From Asterias rubens (taxonomy: Eukaryota; Echinodermata; Asteroidea; Forcipulatida; Asteriidae), in contig NC_047078.1 in the NCBI RefSeq assembly GCF_902459465.1, forward strand, positions 5,108,333 through 5,172,332: a stretch of 64,000 nucleotides of DNA, given 5' to 3'. The notes under the pieces were generated by a model. It ran no database searches. It was not told where the DNA came from and saw only the letters and a program-made list of their open reading frames with translations. The translations under genes and the position numbers were made by a program. Below, piece by piece: positions 1-11,865 of the stretch (positions are counted from its first letter, which is position 1; the number at the start of each line of letters is the position of its first letter).

Positions 1-117
1 AAAATACTTCGTTGGTGATCACCAATGTAACTGTGTCAGCAGAAGGCACATATAGCTACAGATATGTGTCATGGTATAAAGCGCCCAAAGATGGATCAGT
101 TGATGTTTCTGAAAAGG
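1..117 (+). CDS. Gene A exon: end of an Ig domain
   Basis: Reads in frame from base 3 to the GTGAGT donor at 118. VTVSAEGTYSYRYVSWY resembles the E-F strands and end of an Ig domain, though the Tyr-x-Cys is read here as YSY. The exon ends in phase 1 and continues upstream of the window. Confidence 0.6.
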
Positions 118-3100
118 GTGAGTATGGGTTCTTAACAATTGAATTCTTAAAGTGTTCTGTATTGTAACCTGGAAGAGTGGAGTCAAGTATTGAAAACTTG
201 TATGAGACATATTTCTAATCTAGCACAATGTAATGGGTTACAATGTGATGTGGTGCATAAAGGCCGAGTTATAGTCGGTCGCGCGATGGTCGGGCGTCGG
301 AAATCTTGACGCGCGATCATAAAAAGACACGGTTTTAGGCCTCAGTCTTAGGATTGCGCGTAAGATTTCCGTCGCGCGACCATCGCGCGACCGACTATAA
401 ACCGGCCTTAATGCTGTCGATCACGCCAGGAACGCCAATGCAAGCCCCTTCTGTCTTTACGATTAGTGCACTGTGTGTCCTTTTAATTGCGTAATACAGC
501 ACACGGGACCAACGGCTTAAGTCCCATCCGAAGGACGCAGCAATAATGGTTCAGTGTCTTGCTAAAGGAGAGTGTCACGACTCCCGAACCCAAACTCTAC
601 TGAACAGAAACACTGGCGCTTCAGTCAGGTGCTCTTATCCGCTCGGCCGCGACACGCAAATGCTTTCACTGAATTGCTTGCACGGTGTATGATCGTACAA
701 CTTTAACTTACCTTCAAATGTGTTTGAGAAGTCAAACTCTTAAATAAAGTTTAATATTTCAAAGAATTATATTTGGAGAAATATAGTTTGCTTATGTAAT
801 ATCTTTGCAAGAATTAAAGTTCTTGAATGTTGTTCGAAACGTACACTCCATGTGACCTAGTTTAAAAACTATGTTTTACTGATGGATTCATAGAAGGGTT
901 AGACCTACTGAGTATTTTGTAACTCATGTGAGAACAAAAACCAAGTTCAATCCGTAGAAGTTCTCACACTGCACAATCGTTGTTCAGATACTTTGACAAA
1001 TTTGTCATCAGGCGAAGTCATTTCCAAGATTAATGGTATATTAATACTGAACGAATGTTAAGTAATACTTGCTGCTGTTTGACAATATTTTATTCCCTCT
1101 TTTTTAAAAGAAGTGAGCGACATTGGGCAAACGTTGGGCAAATCATTCGTAATGTGATTTCATCTTATATGTTGGCTACACTGGGTGGGTTTGATTAGCT
1201 TCACCACCGGGTTGACCCCTGTGTGCTCATCCGTGTGACGTTTTTTTTTTCCAGGACGAACGTGTGCAGACTCACTTTATTCCTGAAAAAAAAAACATCA
1301 CTCACCCAGTGTTGTTGTCCATATGTCACTTTTGTTAATTTTAATAATTGCAATTGCTGGTGAAATGGTGCACATTGGGGTCTTGTCCAGGCTTTAATTT
1401 TTAATTGTTCATATAATAATGATTACATTTATATAGCGCTTTATACTATCTTTAAAGTCACCTGGAAGTGGTATTTTTTCAAAATAAAGCTTTTGTCACC
1501 AATATATGTGTTTTGATGAGTGGAATCTGAATAAACAGTTAACTAAGGTTTTACAAAATCAGTTCTTATGTTATTTACAAATTTAAGAGTAGACCCCGAC
1601 CCGAGAGGGCGCTGTTCGTGACGTCAATCGAGGCAGACGTTGCCTGTAATGCGTAGAGTAAACACAATTGCAAAGTGCATGTACGGACCAAGTCGTGAGT
1701 TTGTACATTTCAAAAGAAATATTGTTGTTTTTTTTCCAACAATGCCGACCATCCAGGCGTATTGCTGCTGAATGCAGAAAAACACTTTTTGAAATGTACC
1801 AACTCACGACTTGGACGTACATGTACTTTGCACGTGTGTTTACTATACGCATTGCGGGCAAAGTCTGCCTCGATTGACGTCACAAAAGGGGTAGGCGGAG
1901 TCAGCCCCCCAAACAACTTTATCTATTTTTTAAACATATAAATCGTTACAAACATTTACTAAAAAAATTGTTTTATTGTTCGTAAGCATATACTCTTATG
2001 TGTGAAAGAAGAAAAAAAATTATTTCCAGGTGACTTTAAACTCAAAAATAAAGCCAGAACATAATATATAAACAAATAAAAGCAAAATTGGCTGCCATTT
2101 TTTTCAACTTAGTACGGATGGCATTTACCTTTAAAGTGTTCAATCTTAAAACTGAGTTGAAACAAAATCCATGCTTAGATCCATTTCAATTACATTGTCC
2201 TTTCAGTGTCCTGCAAATCAAAACGGGCTAAGGTTTCTCTGTATAGAGACGACCAACCGTCATGGGAAGAAATAGAGTCATCCGACCCAGTTGAAGTGCC
2301 ATCCGACACAGCTGACCTCAACTTGACATGCAGAGTAGAACATGCTAAGCCGGCCATTAACATCAGTTGGTTCGTCTGGTTTCCAATTTCAAAAAGATGG
2401 GAGGAAATTCAAGGCACACGTCAGATTGAACGTGCTCCTTGTGAAACCGGTTAGTCCTGCCACACAGAACAATTCTTGCTGTTGGACTTTTCGATGTACA
2501 TTATTAGTCCAGCAGCCGATTTCACGAAACGGTAGAATTAATCATATCTCGAGTTGAGACATTCAAGTACTCCGCCCTTAAAGATGCTATGTCAGATTTT
2601 TGGCCCCAAACATTAAAAAATAGATTTTTTTGAGTGAATGGTATTTCAAAGAGTATTACCCGCTCTAACGAAAAAAGTTTAACTTTTACTTTTAATGGTC
2701 AGGAACCATGAACAAAATTTAAAACGTTTCTTATAAAAGATATAAGAATTGGTCACGTGATATATTGTCGGGAGATCCCGACAAAGGCTAATTTTGAGCA
2801 CTTTATTTCACAGCTACTAATAATTGGCGGACTTTTTCGAGCAATGGCTGATACATTATTGTTCTGTAGGATTTGAAACTTTGAATTTTGAAAATACGAT
2901 ATAGGTTTGTGATAAACACCATGTAATGATAATCTCCAAATGAGTTGGTGTGGTTCTGAAAAGAACCGATGGTTTCAACTCGACGTTTCGATCAGTATAA
3001 TCCTGACTCCAACTCATTTAAAGATTATCATCACATGTTGTTACCGCAAACATTTACTATGATTATTGTTTTGCCTTAACTATAGTTGTGCCTTGACATT

Positions 3101-6100
3101 CGATACAAGTGATTTTTATTGTTGCCTGCAATTTTCAGAGAGGTCTTTCGCCTGACGTTGCTGTAAAATATTTGCTTTTTTTTTCATAGTTATAACAAAA
3201 ACGTTTTTGTTTTTTTTGAAGATTGATATAATGTAAAGAATGGTTGGGATTTGCAGTTTCTCCTAAGAAGACTGAATTGTGACTTTATCAGAGGTTTTCA
3301 GGTTGCGAATTCCGGAGTAAAGTGATTTTTGATTAACATGGGTTGAAACCTGTCAATACTCTTTGAACTGTCATTGTAGCTAAATTTCGTCGATTGCAAA
3401 AGGTCGTAAACACTCGTAATAGTTTATTTTAAAAGCGCTGGACACTTCTGGTAATTACTAAAAACATGATAGCTGTTGATTGTTTAAAAAAAAAAAAACA
3501 TTGTAAGAAACAACTTCCTCTAGAGAAAGATTGTTTGAGAAAGAGTTAACTTCTCACTAAAATAATATTTTAGAATCTGAAAAAGACTCCAGACCTGAAG
3601 TATTTTATTGGCATCTGAAGGCAAGCACAATATTGTGCGAAAGATGGTTATTTTTCTTTCATTATTCTCTTGCAACTTCGATGACTAACAGTTGAAACAG
3701 ATTGTCACATATTTATTATTTTTATACAAGTATGTTGATATACACCAGGTGCGAATACTGGTCTAACTTTGACAATATTATTATTATCAAACATGTCCAG
3801 TGTCTTTATTCAACTTAGCTACCCCTCAAATATTGGAAGGTAAACATTATACCATTTGTAGTATTTATTGAGTTAATGAGCATTTTCTTAAACTAGTATT
3901 TATTTGCTGTATATGCGTTAGTCACAGTAAGTCGTGTATCTTTGGCCTTTCACTATAATCCATTTATAAGCTAGTTTTTGGCAAATATTTTGCTTTGAAA
4001 TACATTATAACTGTTTTCTTTATTAAAGTTTTACTGCAATATTCCTAATTAATTTTAGATGATCATGTACGGAAGAAGACAAGCTATTGACATGTTCAGT
4101 TTTTTCCTTATTTTTTAAAGTAATTTACACGGATGGACAGTAGATAAAGGAAACTTTCAAAAGCTTGTGCTTGTGGTAAAAAAACGTAACATCAAATAAA
4201 ACTAGGTAGTCATCATTGGTAAGGCCTACTCATTAATAACTTCCATTTTACAGTAATCTTTGTCATCATCATGGTAATGTCAAAAACTAAGGAGCAATCA
4301 ATCAGTATTATGATCATTTGATGTCAGGAAAAAGCCCCCAAATTATATTATGCGTTCATCATTAAAGGAACACGTTGCCTTGGATCGGACGAGTTGGTCT
4401 ATAAAAAGCGTTTATAGCCGTTTGTTTCAAATTGCATGGTTGGAAAGGTTTTTTAAAAGTAGAATACAATGATCCACACAAATTTGCCTCGAAATTGCGT
4501 GGTTTTCATTTTACTTTGCGAACTAACACAGTCGGCCATTTATGGGACTGGGAGTCCTAAACGTGTCCTAAACGTCTTCGGATACGGAACTTAAATCTTG
4601 TCCTTAGCCCTGAGATTGGTCCTAAGTTAGGAAGAGTTTGGTGATATCGACGGTAGACTATACCGCCCTCCAGCGAATTTTTGTTTTCCCCCTTATGCCG
4701 TCGCTTTGCCGCCTACGTTTTGGGATTTTCACGTCCGTCACCTTTCGCTGGGTCTTTGCCGCTACCATAACTTAGACAGCCTTTAGCAGCTTATGTTTTT
4801 ATTTTATTTTTTTTTACGAGCAAGTTATTAAATATTTTAAAAATTAAATCCATTTTGTATCTACTCTTCTTAGAATGTTTCTTTGTAGACGGCACGTTTA
4901 ACTCCAAGGTGACAGTAAAGATATTACTTGAAAGAAACAACTTAATTTTCAAGTGTGAAGCAAACAACAGTGAGCTTAAGCCCTTCGAAGTGACGATCGT
5001 CAAAACTAATAATGATAATGTGGCTGGTAAGTATAACAAGAGTGTATCTACGATTTTTAGAAGATGGGGTGTGCGCAACTCTGAGAGTTAACTTGTCCAA
5101 GAAAAGGGTTCAGAAATCCCGAAAGGGTGACTTGGCAAAGCTCACACAGGGGATTATATAACTATGTCAAATTGGCAACAAACAGGTTCATATTTAACTG
5201 TATTTTTTTAGATTTGGTTATTTTTCAAATTTACAGCTTAAAATTGTCATTATGGTCTGTAAATTGCTCTCGAAACAGGATGTTTTACAATTTTTTCCTC
5301 CAAATCGTGAAAAATGTGCTGTAGATTTTACGACTCAATCTAATTTTGCTATGCTAACGTTTTCAAAATGGATAAATCACACGTATTTGTTGCATTATAT
5401 CACACTCGTTGTCGTGTTTTAGTTTCAAGGGATACAACAATCTATCCCTTCCTCTTTTTCGGTTGGTTTTGAGCATCAAAGGATAAACAAATCTACCCCT
5501 CCTCTGTTTGGCTAAGTTTGTGCACCCGATATTGACTTTGTTCTCCCAAAGGTATTTTATGGAGAAAAACAGTATAGTTTAACATTTTGAAAACATCTTC
5601 AAGAAAAGTTACTATGTATTACCAAAAACAGTACAAAACTAAAAATTGTTTATTTAATTGTGAACCTGTTTATTTTTGGTTATTTGTCAAGTTCATATCT
5701 TAAAATTTTCATTGTGGTCTGAGAATTGCTCTCGAAACAGGATTTTAAAGCAATTAGTTTTTGTTTTACCTTTTTATCCTCCAAATCGTGAAAAACATGC
5801 TCATAGATTTTACGAATCAATCTAATTTTGCTATGCTAACGTTTTAAAAATAGATAAATTCCACTGATTTGTTACAATATATCGCACATTTTGCCGTGTT
5901 TTAGTTTCAAGGGATAAACAAATCTACCCCTCCTTTATCATGCTAAGTTTGTGCACCCGATACTGAATTTGTTCTCCCAAAAATATTGTATGGAGAAAAA
6001 CAGCATAATTTAAAAACTGTTCTTCAAGAACATTTTCTTTAATATTACCGAAAAAGGCAAACAAAAAAATCGTAGTTAATTGTGAACCTGTTAACATCAA

Positions 6101-7768
6101 ACTCTCTCAGACAAACTCATGTTACAATTTCATTAACACTCCAGGTTGCCTTAATTAGGCCTGTTTAATGATTTATTAGTATTTCTATGGCTTGGAAATT
6201 AACAAATTCTGTGCAAAACAAAACCTTAAACGATTCCAAATGAATACAGCACCACATAATGTGTTTAAGTAGTATACTTTGATACTGTTACATGTTACGT
6301 ATATCCCGTAGTCTTCTACCGTGGGGCACCCCCTGGAGACTTGTCAGTCAGTTTCCTCCATCCCTCTCGATCCACAGACTTTCTCAAGGATTTATTGAGC
6401 GTTGGTGGTTTGTGCGTTTATCTCGAGTAGACTGAACTACTGTAACAGCTCCAGAGAGTGAAAAACGCGTGTGCACGACTTGTCAGTATATTGCATCCAA
6501 GTTTATCACAATACACAATGTTATGGATTTACATTGGCTCGCCCTGCTCGGATAAGAATAAAATTCATAATTAATGGTTACCTACAAAATGAGACTTATT
6601 CTCTAGCCCACAGTAGGTCAGCTATTGGTGATGTTTTACGCTGCAACGTGTCTCTTGAGTAAACCATAAGCCCTTTTCACACTAAAGGTATTGCCCGGGA
6701 AACTCGATATGTTTACTCTACCAAAAAAACTCCCGGGAATTTTCCGGAAAATTATTAATTCCCGGTAAATAGTTAAACCTGCTCAGGGTTTATAGGGTTA
6801 AGGAAGTTAACCCGGGGTAAAGCGTTTTCCCCAAAAAGGCAGCTACTGAGAACAAAAGCGGGTTTAAACCGTGCTTATTCCTCGTCAGAATAATAGAGAT
6901 CAGTGGAAGAAGCACGTAACCGGGAGTTGCCAAATATTGGACCAGGTGTAATGAGAACAGTTGCTGGGGTGGCAGTGTAGTTCAAAACTCTCGAGATTTT
7001 CCTGGGAGATCATTTCACGGGAAATGGCTCTGTTAGTGTGAAAAGGGCTTTAGCAACGCTGATACCCCCACTGTTTTTGTTTTGTTTTATCTGTTCTGAT
7101 ATTGTTGACATATTGTTGTCGGAAGTTGTGTTAGATCTTGTGTTATAATTTTTATGAATAATTGTGGGTTTTTTTCTCGGTTTTTACCAATTTACACGTG
7201 CCTATTTTGTGGTTTTCAGGTTTTTAGTTTTTTTGATCATAGTCTTTTTACGTAGGCCCTATTAGTTTGTTATTGATTTTTTTTTGCTATGCCCTTGTGT
7301 ACGATTTATGGAATGGGCGTAATATAAAGCCATGCATTAAAATAATATTGCTGGCCACTTTTTATATCCCTCTTTATAAAACTTATTCCAGTATACCTGA
7401 AGAAGAATAATATGGTTGTTTTGTTTCAGCTGACCCACAAGAAGTCACAGATCGTGATAGTCTTGGTTTGGGTGAACCAACGCCGATGACAAACTGCACT
7501 TATAGTATGAGTATCCTGACCATTCTGCTGATTGCTACGAGCCTTTTGGTGGTAGGTTGTACATGCAGTTTTATTTATTTATTTATTTATTTTGTTCATG
7601 CATGGTTTAAAAGTCAAACTAAAGTTTAACCTTTCTTATTTTCAGAACTTAGTGCTGGTGGTCATATTATTGTTTCTTCGGAGGCGTAGATGGTTAAAGC
7701 AGTTGGAGAAAAATCCAATACACCATGTAGGACCGCAGATGGTAAACTTAAGGGTTGAGCTGAAGTAA
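1..7768 (+). CDS. Gene A: Ig-domain type I membrane protein with short basic tail (5' part outside window)
   Basis: Spliced model of five exons: 1-117, 2207-2449, 4889-5026, 7430-7551 and 7646-7768. Junction phases 1,1,1,0 all keep the frame and every intron is GT-AG. The first exon holds the end of one Ig domain (LVITNVTVSAEGTYSY). Exons 2 and 3 together look like one split Ig domain: exon 2 has the B-strand Cys (LNLTCRV) and the C-strand Trp (ISWFVW), and exon 3 has the E-F strands (NLIFKCEAN). Exons 4 and 5 code a hydrophobic helix starting near MSILTILLIATSLL, then an RRRRW stop-transfer and a basic tail of about 30 residues ending VELK. The tail has no tyrosine and the helix has no charged residue. 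The family is clear. The ligand is unknown, and the start codon and signal peptide lie upstream of the window. Confidence 0.72.
258..410. mobile_element. Palindromic MITE, about 153 bp
   Basis: TAAAGGCCGAG at the left is matched in reverse by CGGCCTTA at the right. The arms share GTCGGTCGCGCGATGGTCG and a GGAAATCTT stretch, so nearly the whole element is an imperfect inverted repeat of about 60 bp per arm. The ends suggest a TAA/TTA target duplication as in Harbinger elements. It lies in the first visible intron of gene A. Confidence 0.7.
418..660 (-). mobile_element. tRNA-derived SINE
   Basis: Read on the minus strand it begins GTGTCGCGGCCGAGCGGATA, a Ser/Leu-type tRNA A-box region. A B-box-like GGGTTCGGGAGTC follows, then a tail with AAGACACTGAACCATTATTG and GCGTCCTTCGGATGGGAC. 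This is the structure of a tRNA-headed SINE rather than a functional tRNA, since the cloverleaf is degraded and fused to a body. Similar elements are common in echinoderm genomes as far as I recall. Confidence 0.65.
661..1414. other. AT-rich intron sequence of gene A, no gene seen
   Basis: Only simple AT-rich sequence, and at 1195-1310 a stretch with CCAGGACGAACGTG flanked by homopolymers, similar to sequence near 42079-42130. No exon or RNA gene is evident. Confidence 0.5.
1415..1451 (-). mobile_element. 3' tail scrap of a CR1/L2-like retrotransposon
   Basis: TTTATATAGCGCTTTATACT with an ATAATAATG run is the reverse complement of the AGCGCTATATAA plus (ATT)n end of CR1/L2-type elements. The same end is seen at 49354-49400. 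The MITE at 1456 is inserted next to it. Confidence 0.5.
1456..2035. mobile_element. TTAA-flanked palindromic MITE, 580 bp
   Basis: TTAA at 1452-1455 and 2036-2039 flank termini AGTCACCTGGAA and TTCCAGGTGACT. Long internal arms (about 1620-1715 and 1790-1885) are inverted copies of each other and contain TGACGTCAATCGAGGCAGAC. Short ORFs here are by-products of the palindrome. The target and termini suggest mobilisation by a TTAA-specific transposase (piggyBac or Kolobok type). Confidence 0.75.
2207..2449 (+). CDS. Gene A exon: first half of an Ig domain
   Basis: Acceptor TTTCAG, donor GTTAGT, 243 bases, phase 1 to 1. It has an acidic linker followed by ADLNLTCRVEHAKPAINISW, a typical B-strand Cys and C-strand Trp arrangement with an N-glycosylation site. 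The matching F-strand Cys is supplied by the next exon. Confidence 0.7.
2450..4361. other. Intron of gene A, no gene; PLE-like tail relic inside
   Basis: AT-rich sequence with no convincing exon. At about 2935-3040 lies GGTTTCAACTCGACGTTTCG followed by ATCAGTATAATCCTGAC, which resembles the terminal repeat of Penelope-like elements. The rest holds homopolymer runs only. Confidence 0.5.
4362..4547. mobile_element. Half copy of a TTAA palindromic MITE
   Basis: It starts TTAAAGGAACACGTTGCCTT and runs to ACACAGTCGGCCATTTATGG. It matches the left half of the complete element at 51820-52152. The right half is absent, so this copy is truncated near the centre of symmetry. Confidence 0.7.
4889..5026 (+). 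CDS. Gene A exon: second half of the split Ig domain
   Basis: Acceptor TTTGTAG, donor GTAAGT, 138 bases, phase 1 to 1. SKVTVKILLERNNLIFKCEA supplies E-F strands with the F-strand Cys, but the usual Tyr two residues before it is Phe. Confidence 0.62.
5165..6080. repeat. Diverged tandem duplication, unit about 470 bp
   Basis: About 5165-5640 and 5650-6080 are related copies in the same orientation. Both contain ATTGCTCTCGAAACAGGAT, CTCCAAATCGTGAAAAA, TTTTGCTATGCTAACGTTTT and GTTTGTGCACCCGATA in the same order. No coding potential is seen. Confidence 0.7.
6667..7052. mobile_element. MITE with 19-bp terminal inverted repeats
   Basis: Left end TAAGCCCTTTTCACACTAA and right end TTAGTGTGAAAAGGGCTTTA are inverted copies. 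Subterminal GCCCGGGAA and CCGGGAATTTTCCGG stretches add further symmetry. It is 386 bp, lies in the last long intron of gene A and has no ORF. Confidence 0.72.
7430..7551 (+). CDS. Gene A exon: juxtamembrane segment and start of the transmembrane helix
   Basis: Acceptor TTGTTTCAG, donor GTAGGT, phase 1 to 0. It encodes a polar stalk with an NCT glycosylation site, then MSILTILLIATSLLV, the first half of a membrane helix that continues in the next exon. Confidence 0.68.
7646..7768 (+). CDS. Gene A terminal exon: rest of the helix and basic tail
   Basis: Acceptor TTTTCAG, 41 codons, stop TAA at 7766-7768. NLVLVVILLFL completes the helix and RRRRWLKQLEK follows as a stop-transfer signal. The tail has no Tyr, so no ITIM or ITAM is possible in this isoform. 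Confidence 0.7.
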   Translation, partial: NLVLVVILLFLRRRRWLKQLEKNPIHHVGPQMVNLRVELK

Positions 7769-7949
7769 ACTGTTGACTTTATGGAAGTTATTCTGTTCGA
7801 GAAACAACAGTCTGGCTACATCACGCCGCACAATCAATGCTGCTTGGCAAATACGCATAATGGTAATTTACAATAATCTGGTCCAAATAGAGTATACACA
7901 TCACAGTAATTCAGGTATACAGTGAGGATTTACGTGTCAGATTTTTTAA

Positions 7950-10900
7950 GGTTCATGCAGGCTGTTGAAAAAGTTGAAAGATGAAGGTCGGCGAATTTCA
8001 ATTATATTTTGGGGATCATCAAGGGGGGTGAATGGTTCCCCATTGGCAATGTTAAAAAATTCATGCCACCCCTCTGTTAGCTTGGGTGAGACCCCCCTGA
8101 ATTTGGACACCTCCAATGCAAAGAAAATAGTGTTTTTTACTGAAATTACCCTAAATTCTATCTTTACAGAAAAGTGCTCTAAACCCAACCGATTTTTACA
8201 TTTTTGGGGTCATGTCTGTAGTGTTTTATATATAATAACATAGCATTTCTTGAATTTGCTTGTTTGGTTTAGGAATTTTGCTAGTGAGTTTTAAAAATGG
8301 CATAAAAATTACGTTTTTTAAATTACGCAAAACTTCCGAAATTACTAATATTTGAATTCAATGTACTTTCTTTATTCAGGCTAGTTCAACATTGAAACTC
8401 ACATTTGTAAGAGGTTATGTTGTGTACTTGAAGGATATTAAGTTGAACATTTGGGTTTTTTCAAAATTGTTGAGGTAGGGAATTTTGTATATGGGTCATA
8501 TTTACCCTTATTTGGAATCAACAAATCGTGTTTTCCCAGTTTAAATTGAGTTACCGCTTCCTTTTTATTGACACTTTTGAGTTCTAATAACTAAATAGAT
8601 ACAAAGCATCATTGTTCTTTGACAGAAAAATACATTTTAACGAATTTGGAACATCCAATTCCTTGATAGGGGGTTTTAACCCTCCCAACCACGCGGTTTA
8701 TCTAATTGTACACAATACGGCCTCCTTAATATTTATGCTGACGTCATTGTCAAAGCGAGTCTGTGAGCGTTAGACTTTATCATGAGAAAAACAATCTTTA
8801 TTTGTTTTTGTTAATAATATTAGCTTAAGATTGGGCCACCCTGTACAGCAACAACAAAATATGTTAAGCAATTTAATTGTATGTTCAAGAAAAACGTTCA
8901 GGGCCATTTTTTAAGTTAACAAAATTATTGTAATGACAAATGTACATTATAAATATTAGTGGGTTTTTTTTACTCAAGGGAGAACCTATTCTACTTTCAC
9001 ATTCACAAGTCAGTGAATACATGCAATGGTATAGACGCTATGACGATATCAGAAACAGTTGCAGTTGTAATAGCATTTCAAACTTCTGATCTATAACACT
9101 TTTGAGACATATGACATAAATAAATCAGTTTGACCTGTAATACCTTTTTATATTTCTGATTCATTTACATTGGAAAAAAATATAAAAACAGTTACTTTTG
9201 ATAATACACTGTACTCTGTTAATTATAAGCCTTTTGTATTTTGGACCTTGCTAATCGTCATAAACACTTTTCAGTTTGTTGTAATATTTAGTTACATTGT
9301 TGGTTTTCTGCAAAGTGAAAGGGCTTACGATGTGATGATTATGTCTCGTCTTCGGAGCCACCTTTGTTGGTACAAGTACATTTACATTGACCAACAAGAC
9401 TGTTCGGTACTTTGATGAAACTGTCTTTGCGCGATTCGGGTCCTCCTATTTGTAATGTGATGCTTTTCATTTACGCAGAATTTCATATGTGATTTCATAG
9501 GTGATATCTTCTGGTCACAAATGTCTTTACCAGATTGTGCATCTGAAAAGTCAAAGCGGCATATCTCTGTCCTTCCTCTATGCTTTAGGCCAACACTCTC
9601 AGAAATACTGGGCAATGCTAGCAGTAAGTGAGCATTATCATAACACCCGGCTTTATCACTGCGGAGAAATACTTTTTCAATGTTGGTGTTATCTTTCTTT
9701 GCGGTCTTTAGCAGATTTTCAATTATGTTTGCCACTGTATACCAATCCTGAATGGCACCTTTCAAAGATGTGTACATAACAATTGACATCAAAATCAGAA
9801 CAATCCTCCTTCTTTGTGATGACGCAGCTGACGCGCCAGCTAATGCCACGCTTCTCATAAAAATCTGTCATTTTTCCCCTATATCTCTGTGGCAGGTATT
9901 TCATGGCCCAGTCCATAATAATCAAGGCACCATCATTTCCAAGTTGACTGAGAACATTTTGTTTCCCAAGTTCTTGGTTCACTGTTCTCAAAAGGTATCT
10001 TTTCCAAGAAAGTATGTCCGACTCAAGTAGTGAAAATTCATGAAGAACTCGGAATCTATCTATACTTAAGGCATTGTGTAGGCTTGAGCTTTACGCTTGA
10101 TATCATTAATAGTGGTTTGCAAGCCTTGACATCTATCACAAACACAATTCTAGTGTTTCTCCAAAAAATAAATTAAACTGGATATTAACTGTGATTAATT
10201 TCAGTTGAGGTGATAAAAAAAAGGATAAAACAGAAGAAGAAATAGACAGTAATGGTTATAGCAACAAACTTCAATGGCCTACCCCGCGGTACTAGTAATT
10301 ATAAAGCAATTGTTTACCCATAGATATAGCTTTAAAGCACCATTAAACATGTCATGGTCAATGTCCATTTTTGTATTTTACTTTATCCTAATAAAATTAA
10401 TTTGATCTGATCCTAATTGTTCAACCTGATTGCAAAATAAAAGAAATTTATTTTAAAATCATGTTTTTTTTTAAAGGAAAGTCTAACTTGTTGCAAACTT
10501 GACATAGCACAAAATGGCAAATACTTCAAGACCTCTCACTCAAGGAATAAATAAAAACCCACACTTTTGAAAGCATAGAGCTGTTGCTGAAGGGTGTGTA
10601 ATATGTTTTTATCAAGGACATTTGGAAATTGGTCTGAATATAGAAAATATTTCAATTCAAAAAAGGGCAAAAAATCAATGTTTTCCCTTTTTTGAAATTT
10701 TGCAAAATGGAGTAATTTGGTGTAACAGAAAAAATATGTTGCTAAAGTAGTAACCATCTGTACTGTTGTGTATGCAAGCACAAAGGTATGCACATTAAAA
10801 TTATTTTTGTTTGAGATCAATAGATTGCTTAGTTTTTCTGAAGTACCTTCTGTAAATTTGACGTAAAACTGTTTTTAAGCTCTTTCTTGTACATGATTTT

Positions 10901-11016
10901 GGGCTCATTTTTAGAAGGTACCATTATTTTCCAGGGGGTACTGCAGTCATAATACATCAAAGTTGCAAAATGTAATTGGATTCCGCCGACCCCCATCTTT
11001 CACACCTGCATGACCC
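7950..11016 (-). mobile_element. TTAA-target DNA transposon, copy 1 (defective)
   Basis: TTAA at 7946-7949 and 11017-11020 flank terminal inverted repeats that begin GGTTCATGCAGGCTG and, in reverse, GGGTCATGCAGGTGTG, with further matches around AAAGATGAAGGTCGGCG. It shares most of its length with copy 2 at 33486-36980. It has an extra 310 bases at about 8655-8965, and a stretch equivalent to 34504-35404 is replaced by about 170 unrelated bases. The coding strand is minus. TTAA targets point to the piggyBac or Kolobok superfamilies, and I favour Kolobok-like on the transposase sequence, at modest confidence. Confidence 0.8.
9470..9991 (-). pseudogene. Transposase remnant of TTAA transposon copy 1
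   Basis: Two overlapping minus-strand frames make up one protein interrupted by a frameshift near 9750. The upstream frame has LIIMDWAMKYLPQRYR and the downstream frame has KVFLRSDKAGCYDNAHLL and FSDAQSGKDICDQK. It matches the copy 2 ORF, then is cut at about 9470 by the internal replacement. The two Asp-bearing motifs (IMDWAM, RSDKAGCY) are candidate DDE catalytic positions. Non-functional. Confidence 0.7.
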
Positions 11017-11865
11017 TTAAAAAAACTTACACTTACATACAGAAGAATACTCACAGATATCTCTACAACTCTATTGCTCCCATATAAATAGCTTTTGGAG
11101 CAGAGAGCCATGCTCCCTTTAAAATATAGAGAGAAATACCACTCAAAAAAGGTTGCTCTTTCGATACGAAGCTACATGGAAAAAGAGAATGATTGTCATG
11201 TGACAACTACAAAGTTAACTTTTGACAAGTTGAACAATGAGGCGCACTTTCTAAATTTTCAAGAACCCCATAATATTTGTTTTTCTTCTAATGGTTTCTG
11301 GTCGAGGAAGACATGCTTTATCAGGTTTTCATTTCCCTGTTTTTTTTTTAAAGGATATACGAAAATTGTATTAAAGGTCACGATACCGTATTACAGGTCA
11401 TGATCCTACCTTAAAAAAAATGACAAAATCATTGATTTGAACACAAGTTCTCATTATTTTTGCCAATTCTGCATATAATTGATTATTTTGAAAAATTTAT
11501 AACAAAAGCATTGTAATTTCTCTGAAAATGATTTTTGGCATTTCTGTCCTGATCACATGGTAGGTCGGATCAGGCTTTGTGTTCATTTAATGCTTATTAG
11601 GACCATACAAGCACAGTAGTTTTTATCAAAATTGGAATGCCTCAATAATAAAAAGTGCGTTGGTTACAACGCAGCCGCGCTGCAATGCTTGCAATCGAGA
11701 TTGAGTTTGAAATCGATCTGCCATCTGGGTAATAGCGGCGAGAAAGTAGTAAAAACCGATTACAAATCAATGTGGTCTGTGTTAAGTCCATTGTGTATAA
11801 TATACATTTTTTAGCTGTCTGTTGTAACAGAAGAGCTTCATAAAAACAATAACAGGCTATAGCAA
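11017..11865. other. Spacer without recognised gene
   Basis: AT-rich sequence. An ORF of 102 codons at 11095-11403 has no recognisable domain and no sign of splicing. Confidence 0.4.

Noticed and set aside
550..655. tRNA-Ser/Leu gene on the minus strand
   Set aside because: The A and B boxes are recognisable but stem pairing is degraded, and it is fused to a SINE body.
1583..1916. Overlapping ORFs of 68-92 codons on both strands
   Set aside because: They lie in the inverted arms of the TTAA MITE at 1456-2035. Both arms give mirror-image frames and no domain is seen.
6471..6662. Possible extra exon of gene A
   Set aside because: No acceptor/donor pair in phase 1, and no Ig or membrane feature.
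7946..8188. Minus-strand ORF conserved with 33458-33724 (GVSPKLTEGWHEFFN..)
   Set aside because: The conservation is explained by the two transposon copies. The ORF covers the terminal inverted repeat, lies downstream of the transposase and has no start context or domain.
10536..10820. Minus-strand ORF shared with 36560-36751
   Set aside because: It is inside the TTAA transposon, upstream of the transposase frame, and its length is not conserved between copies. Non-coding subterminal sequence is more likely.
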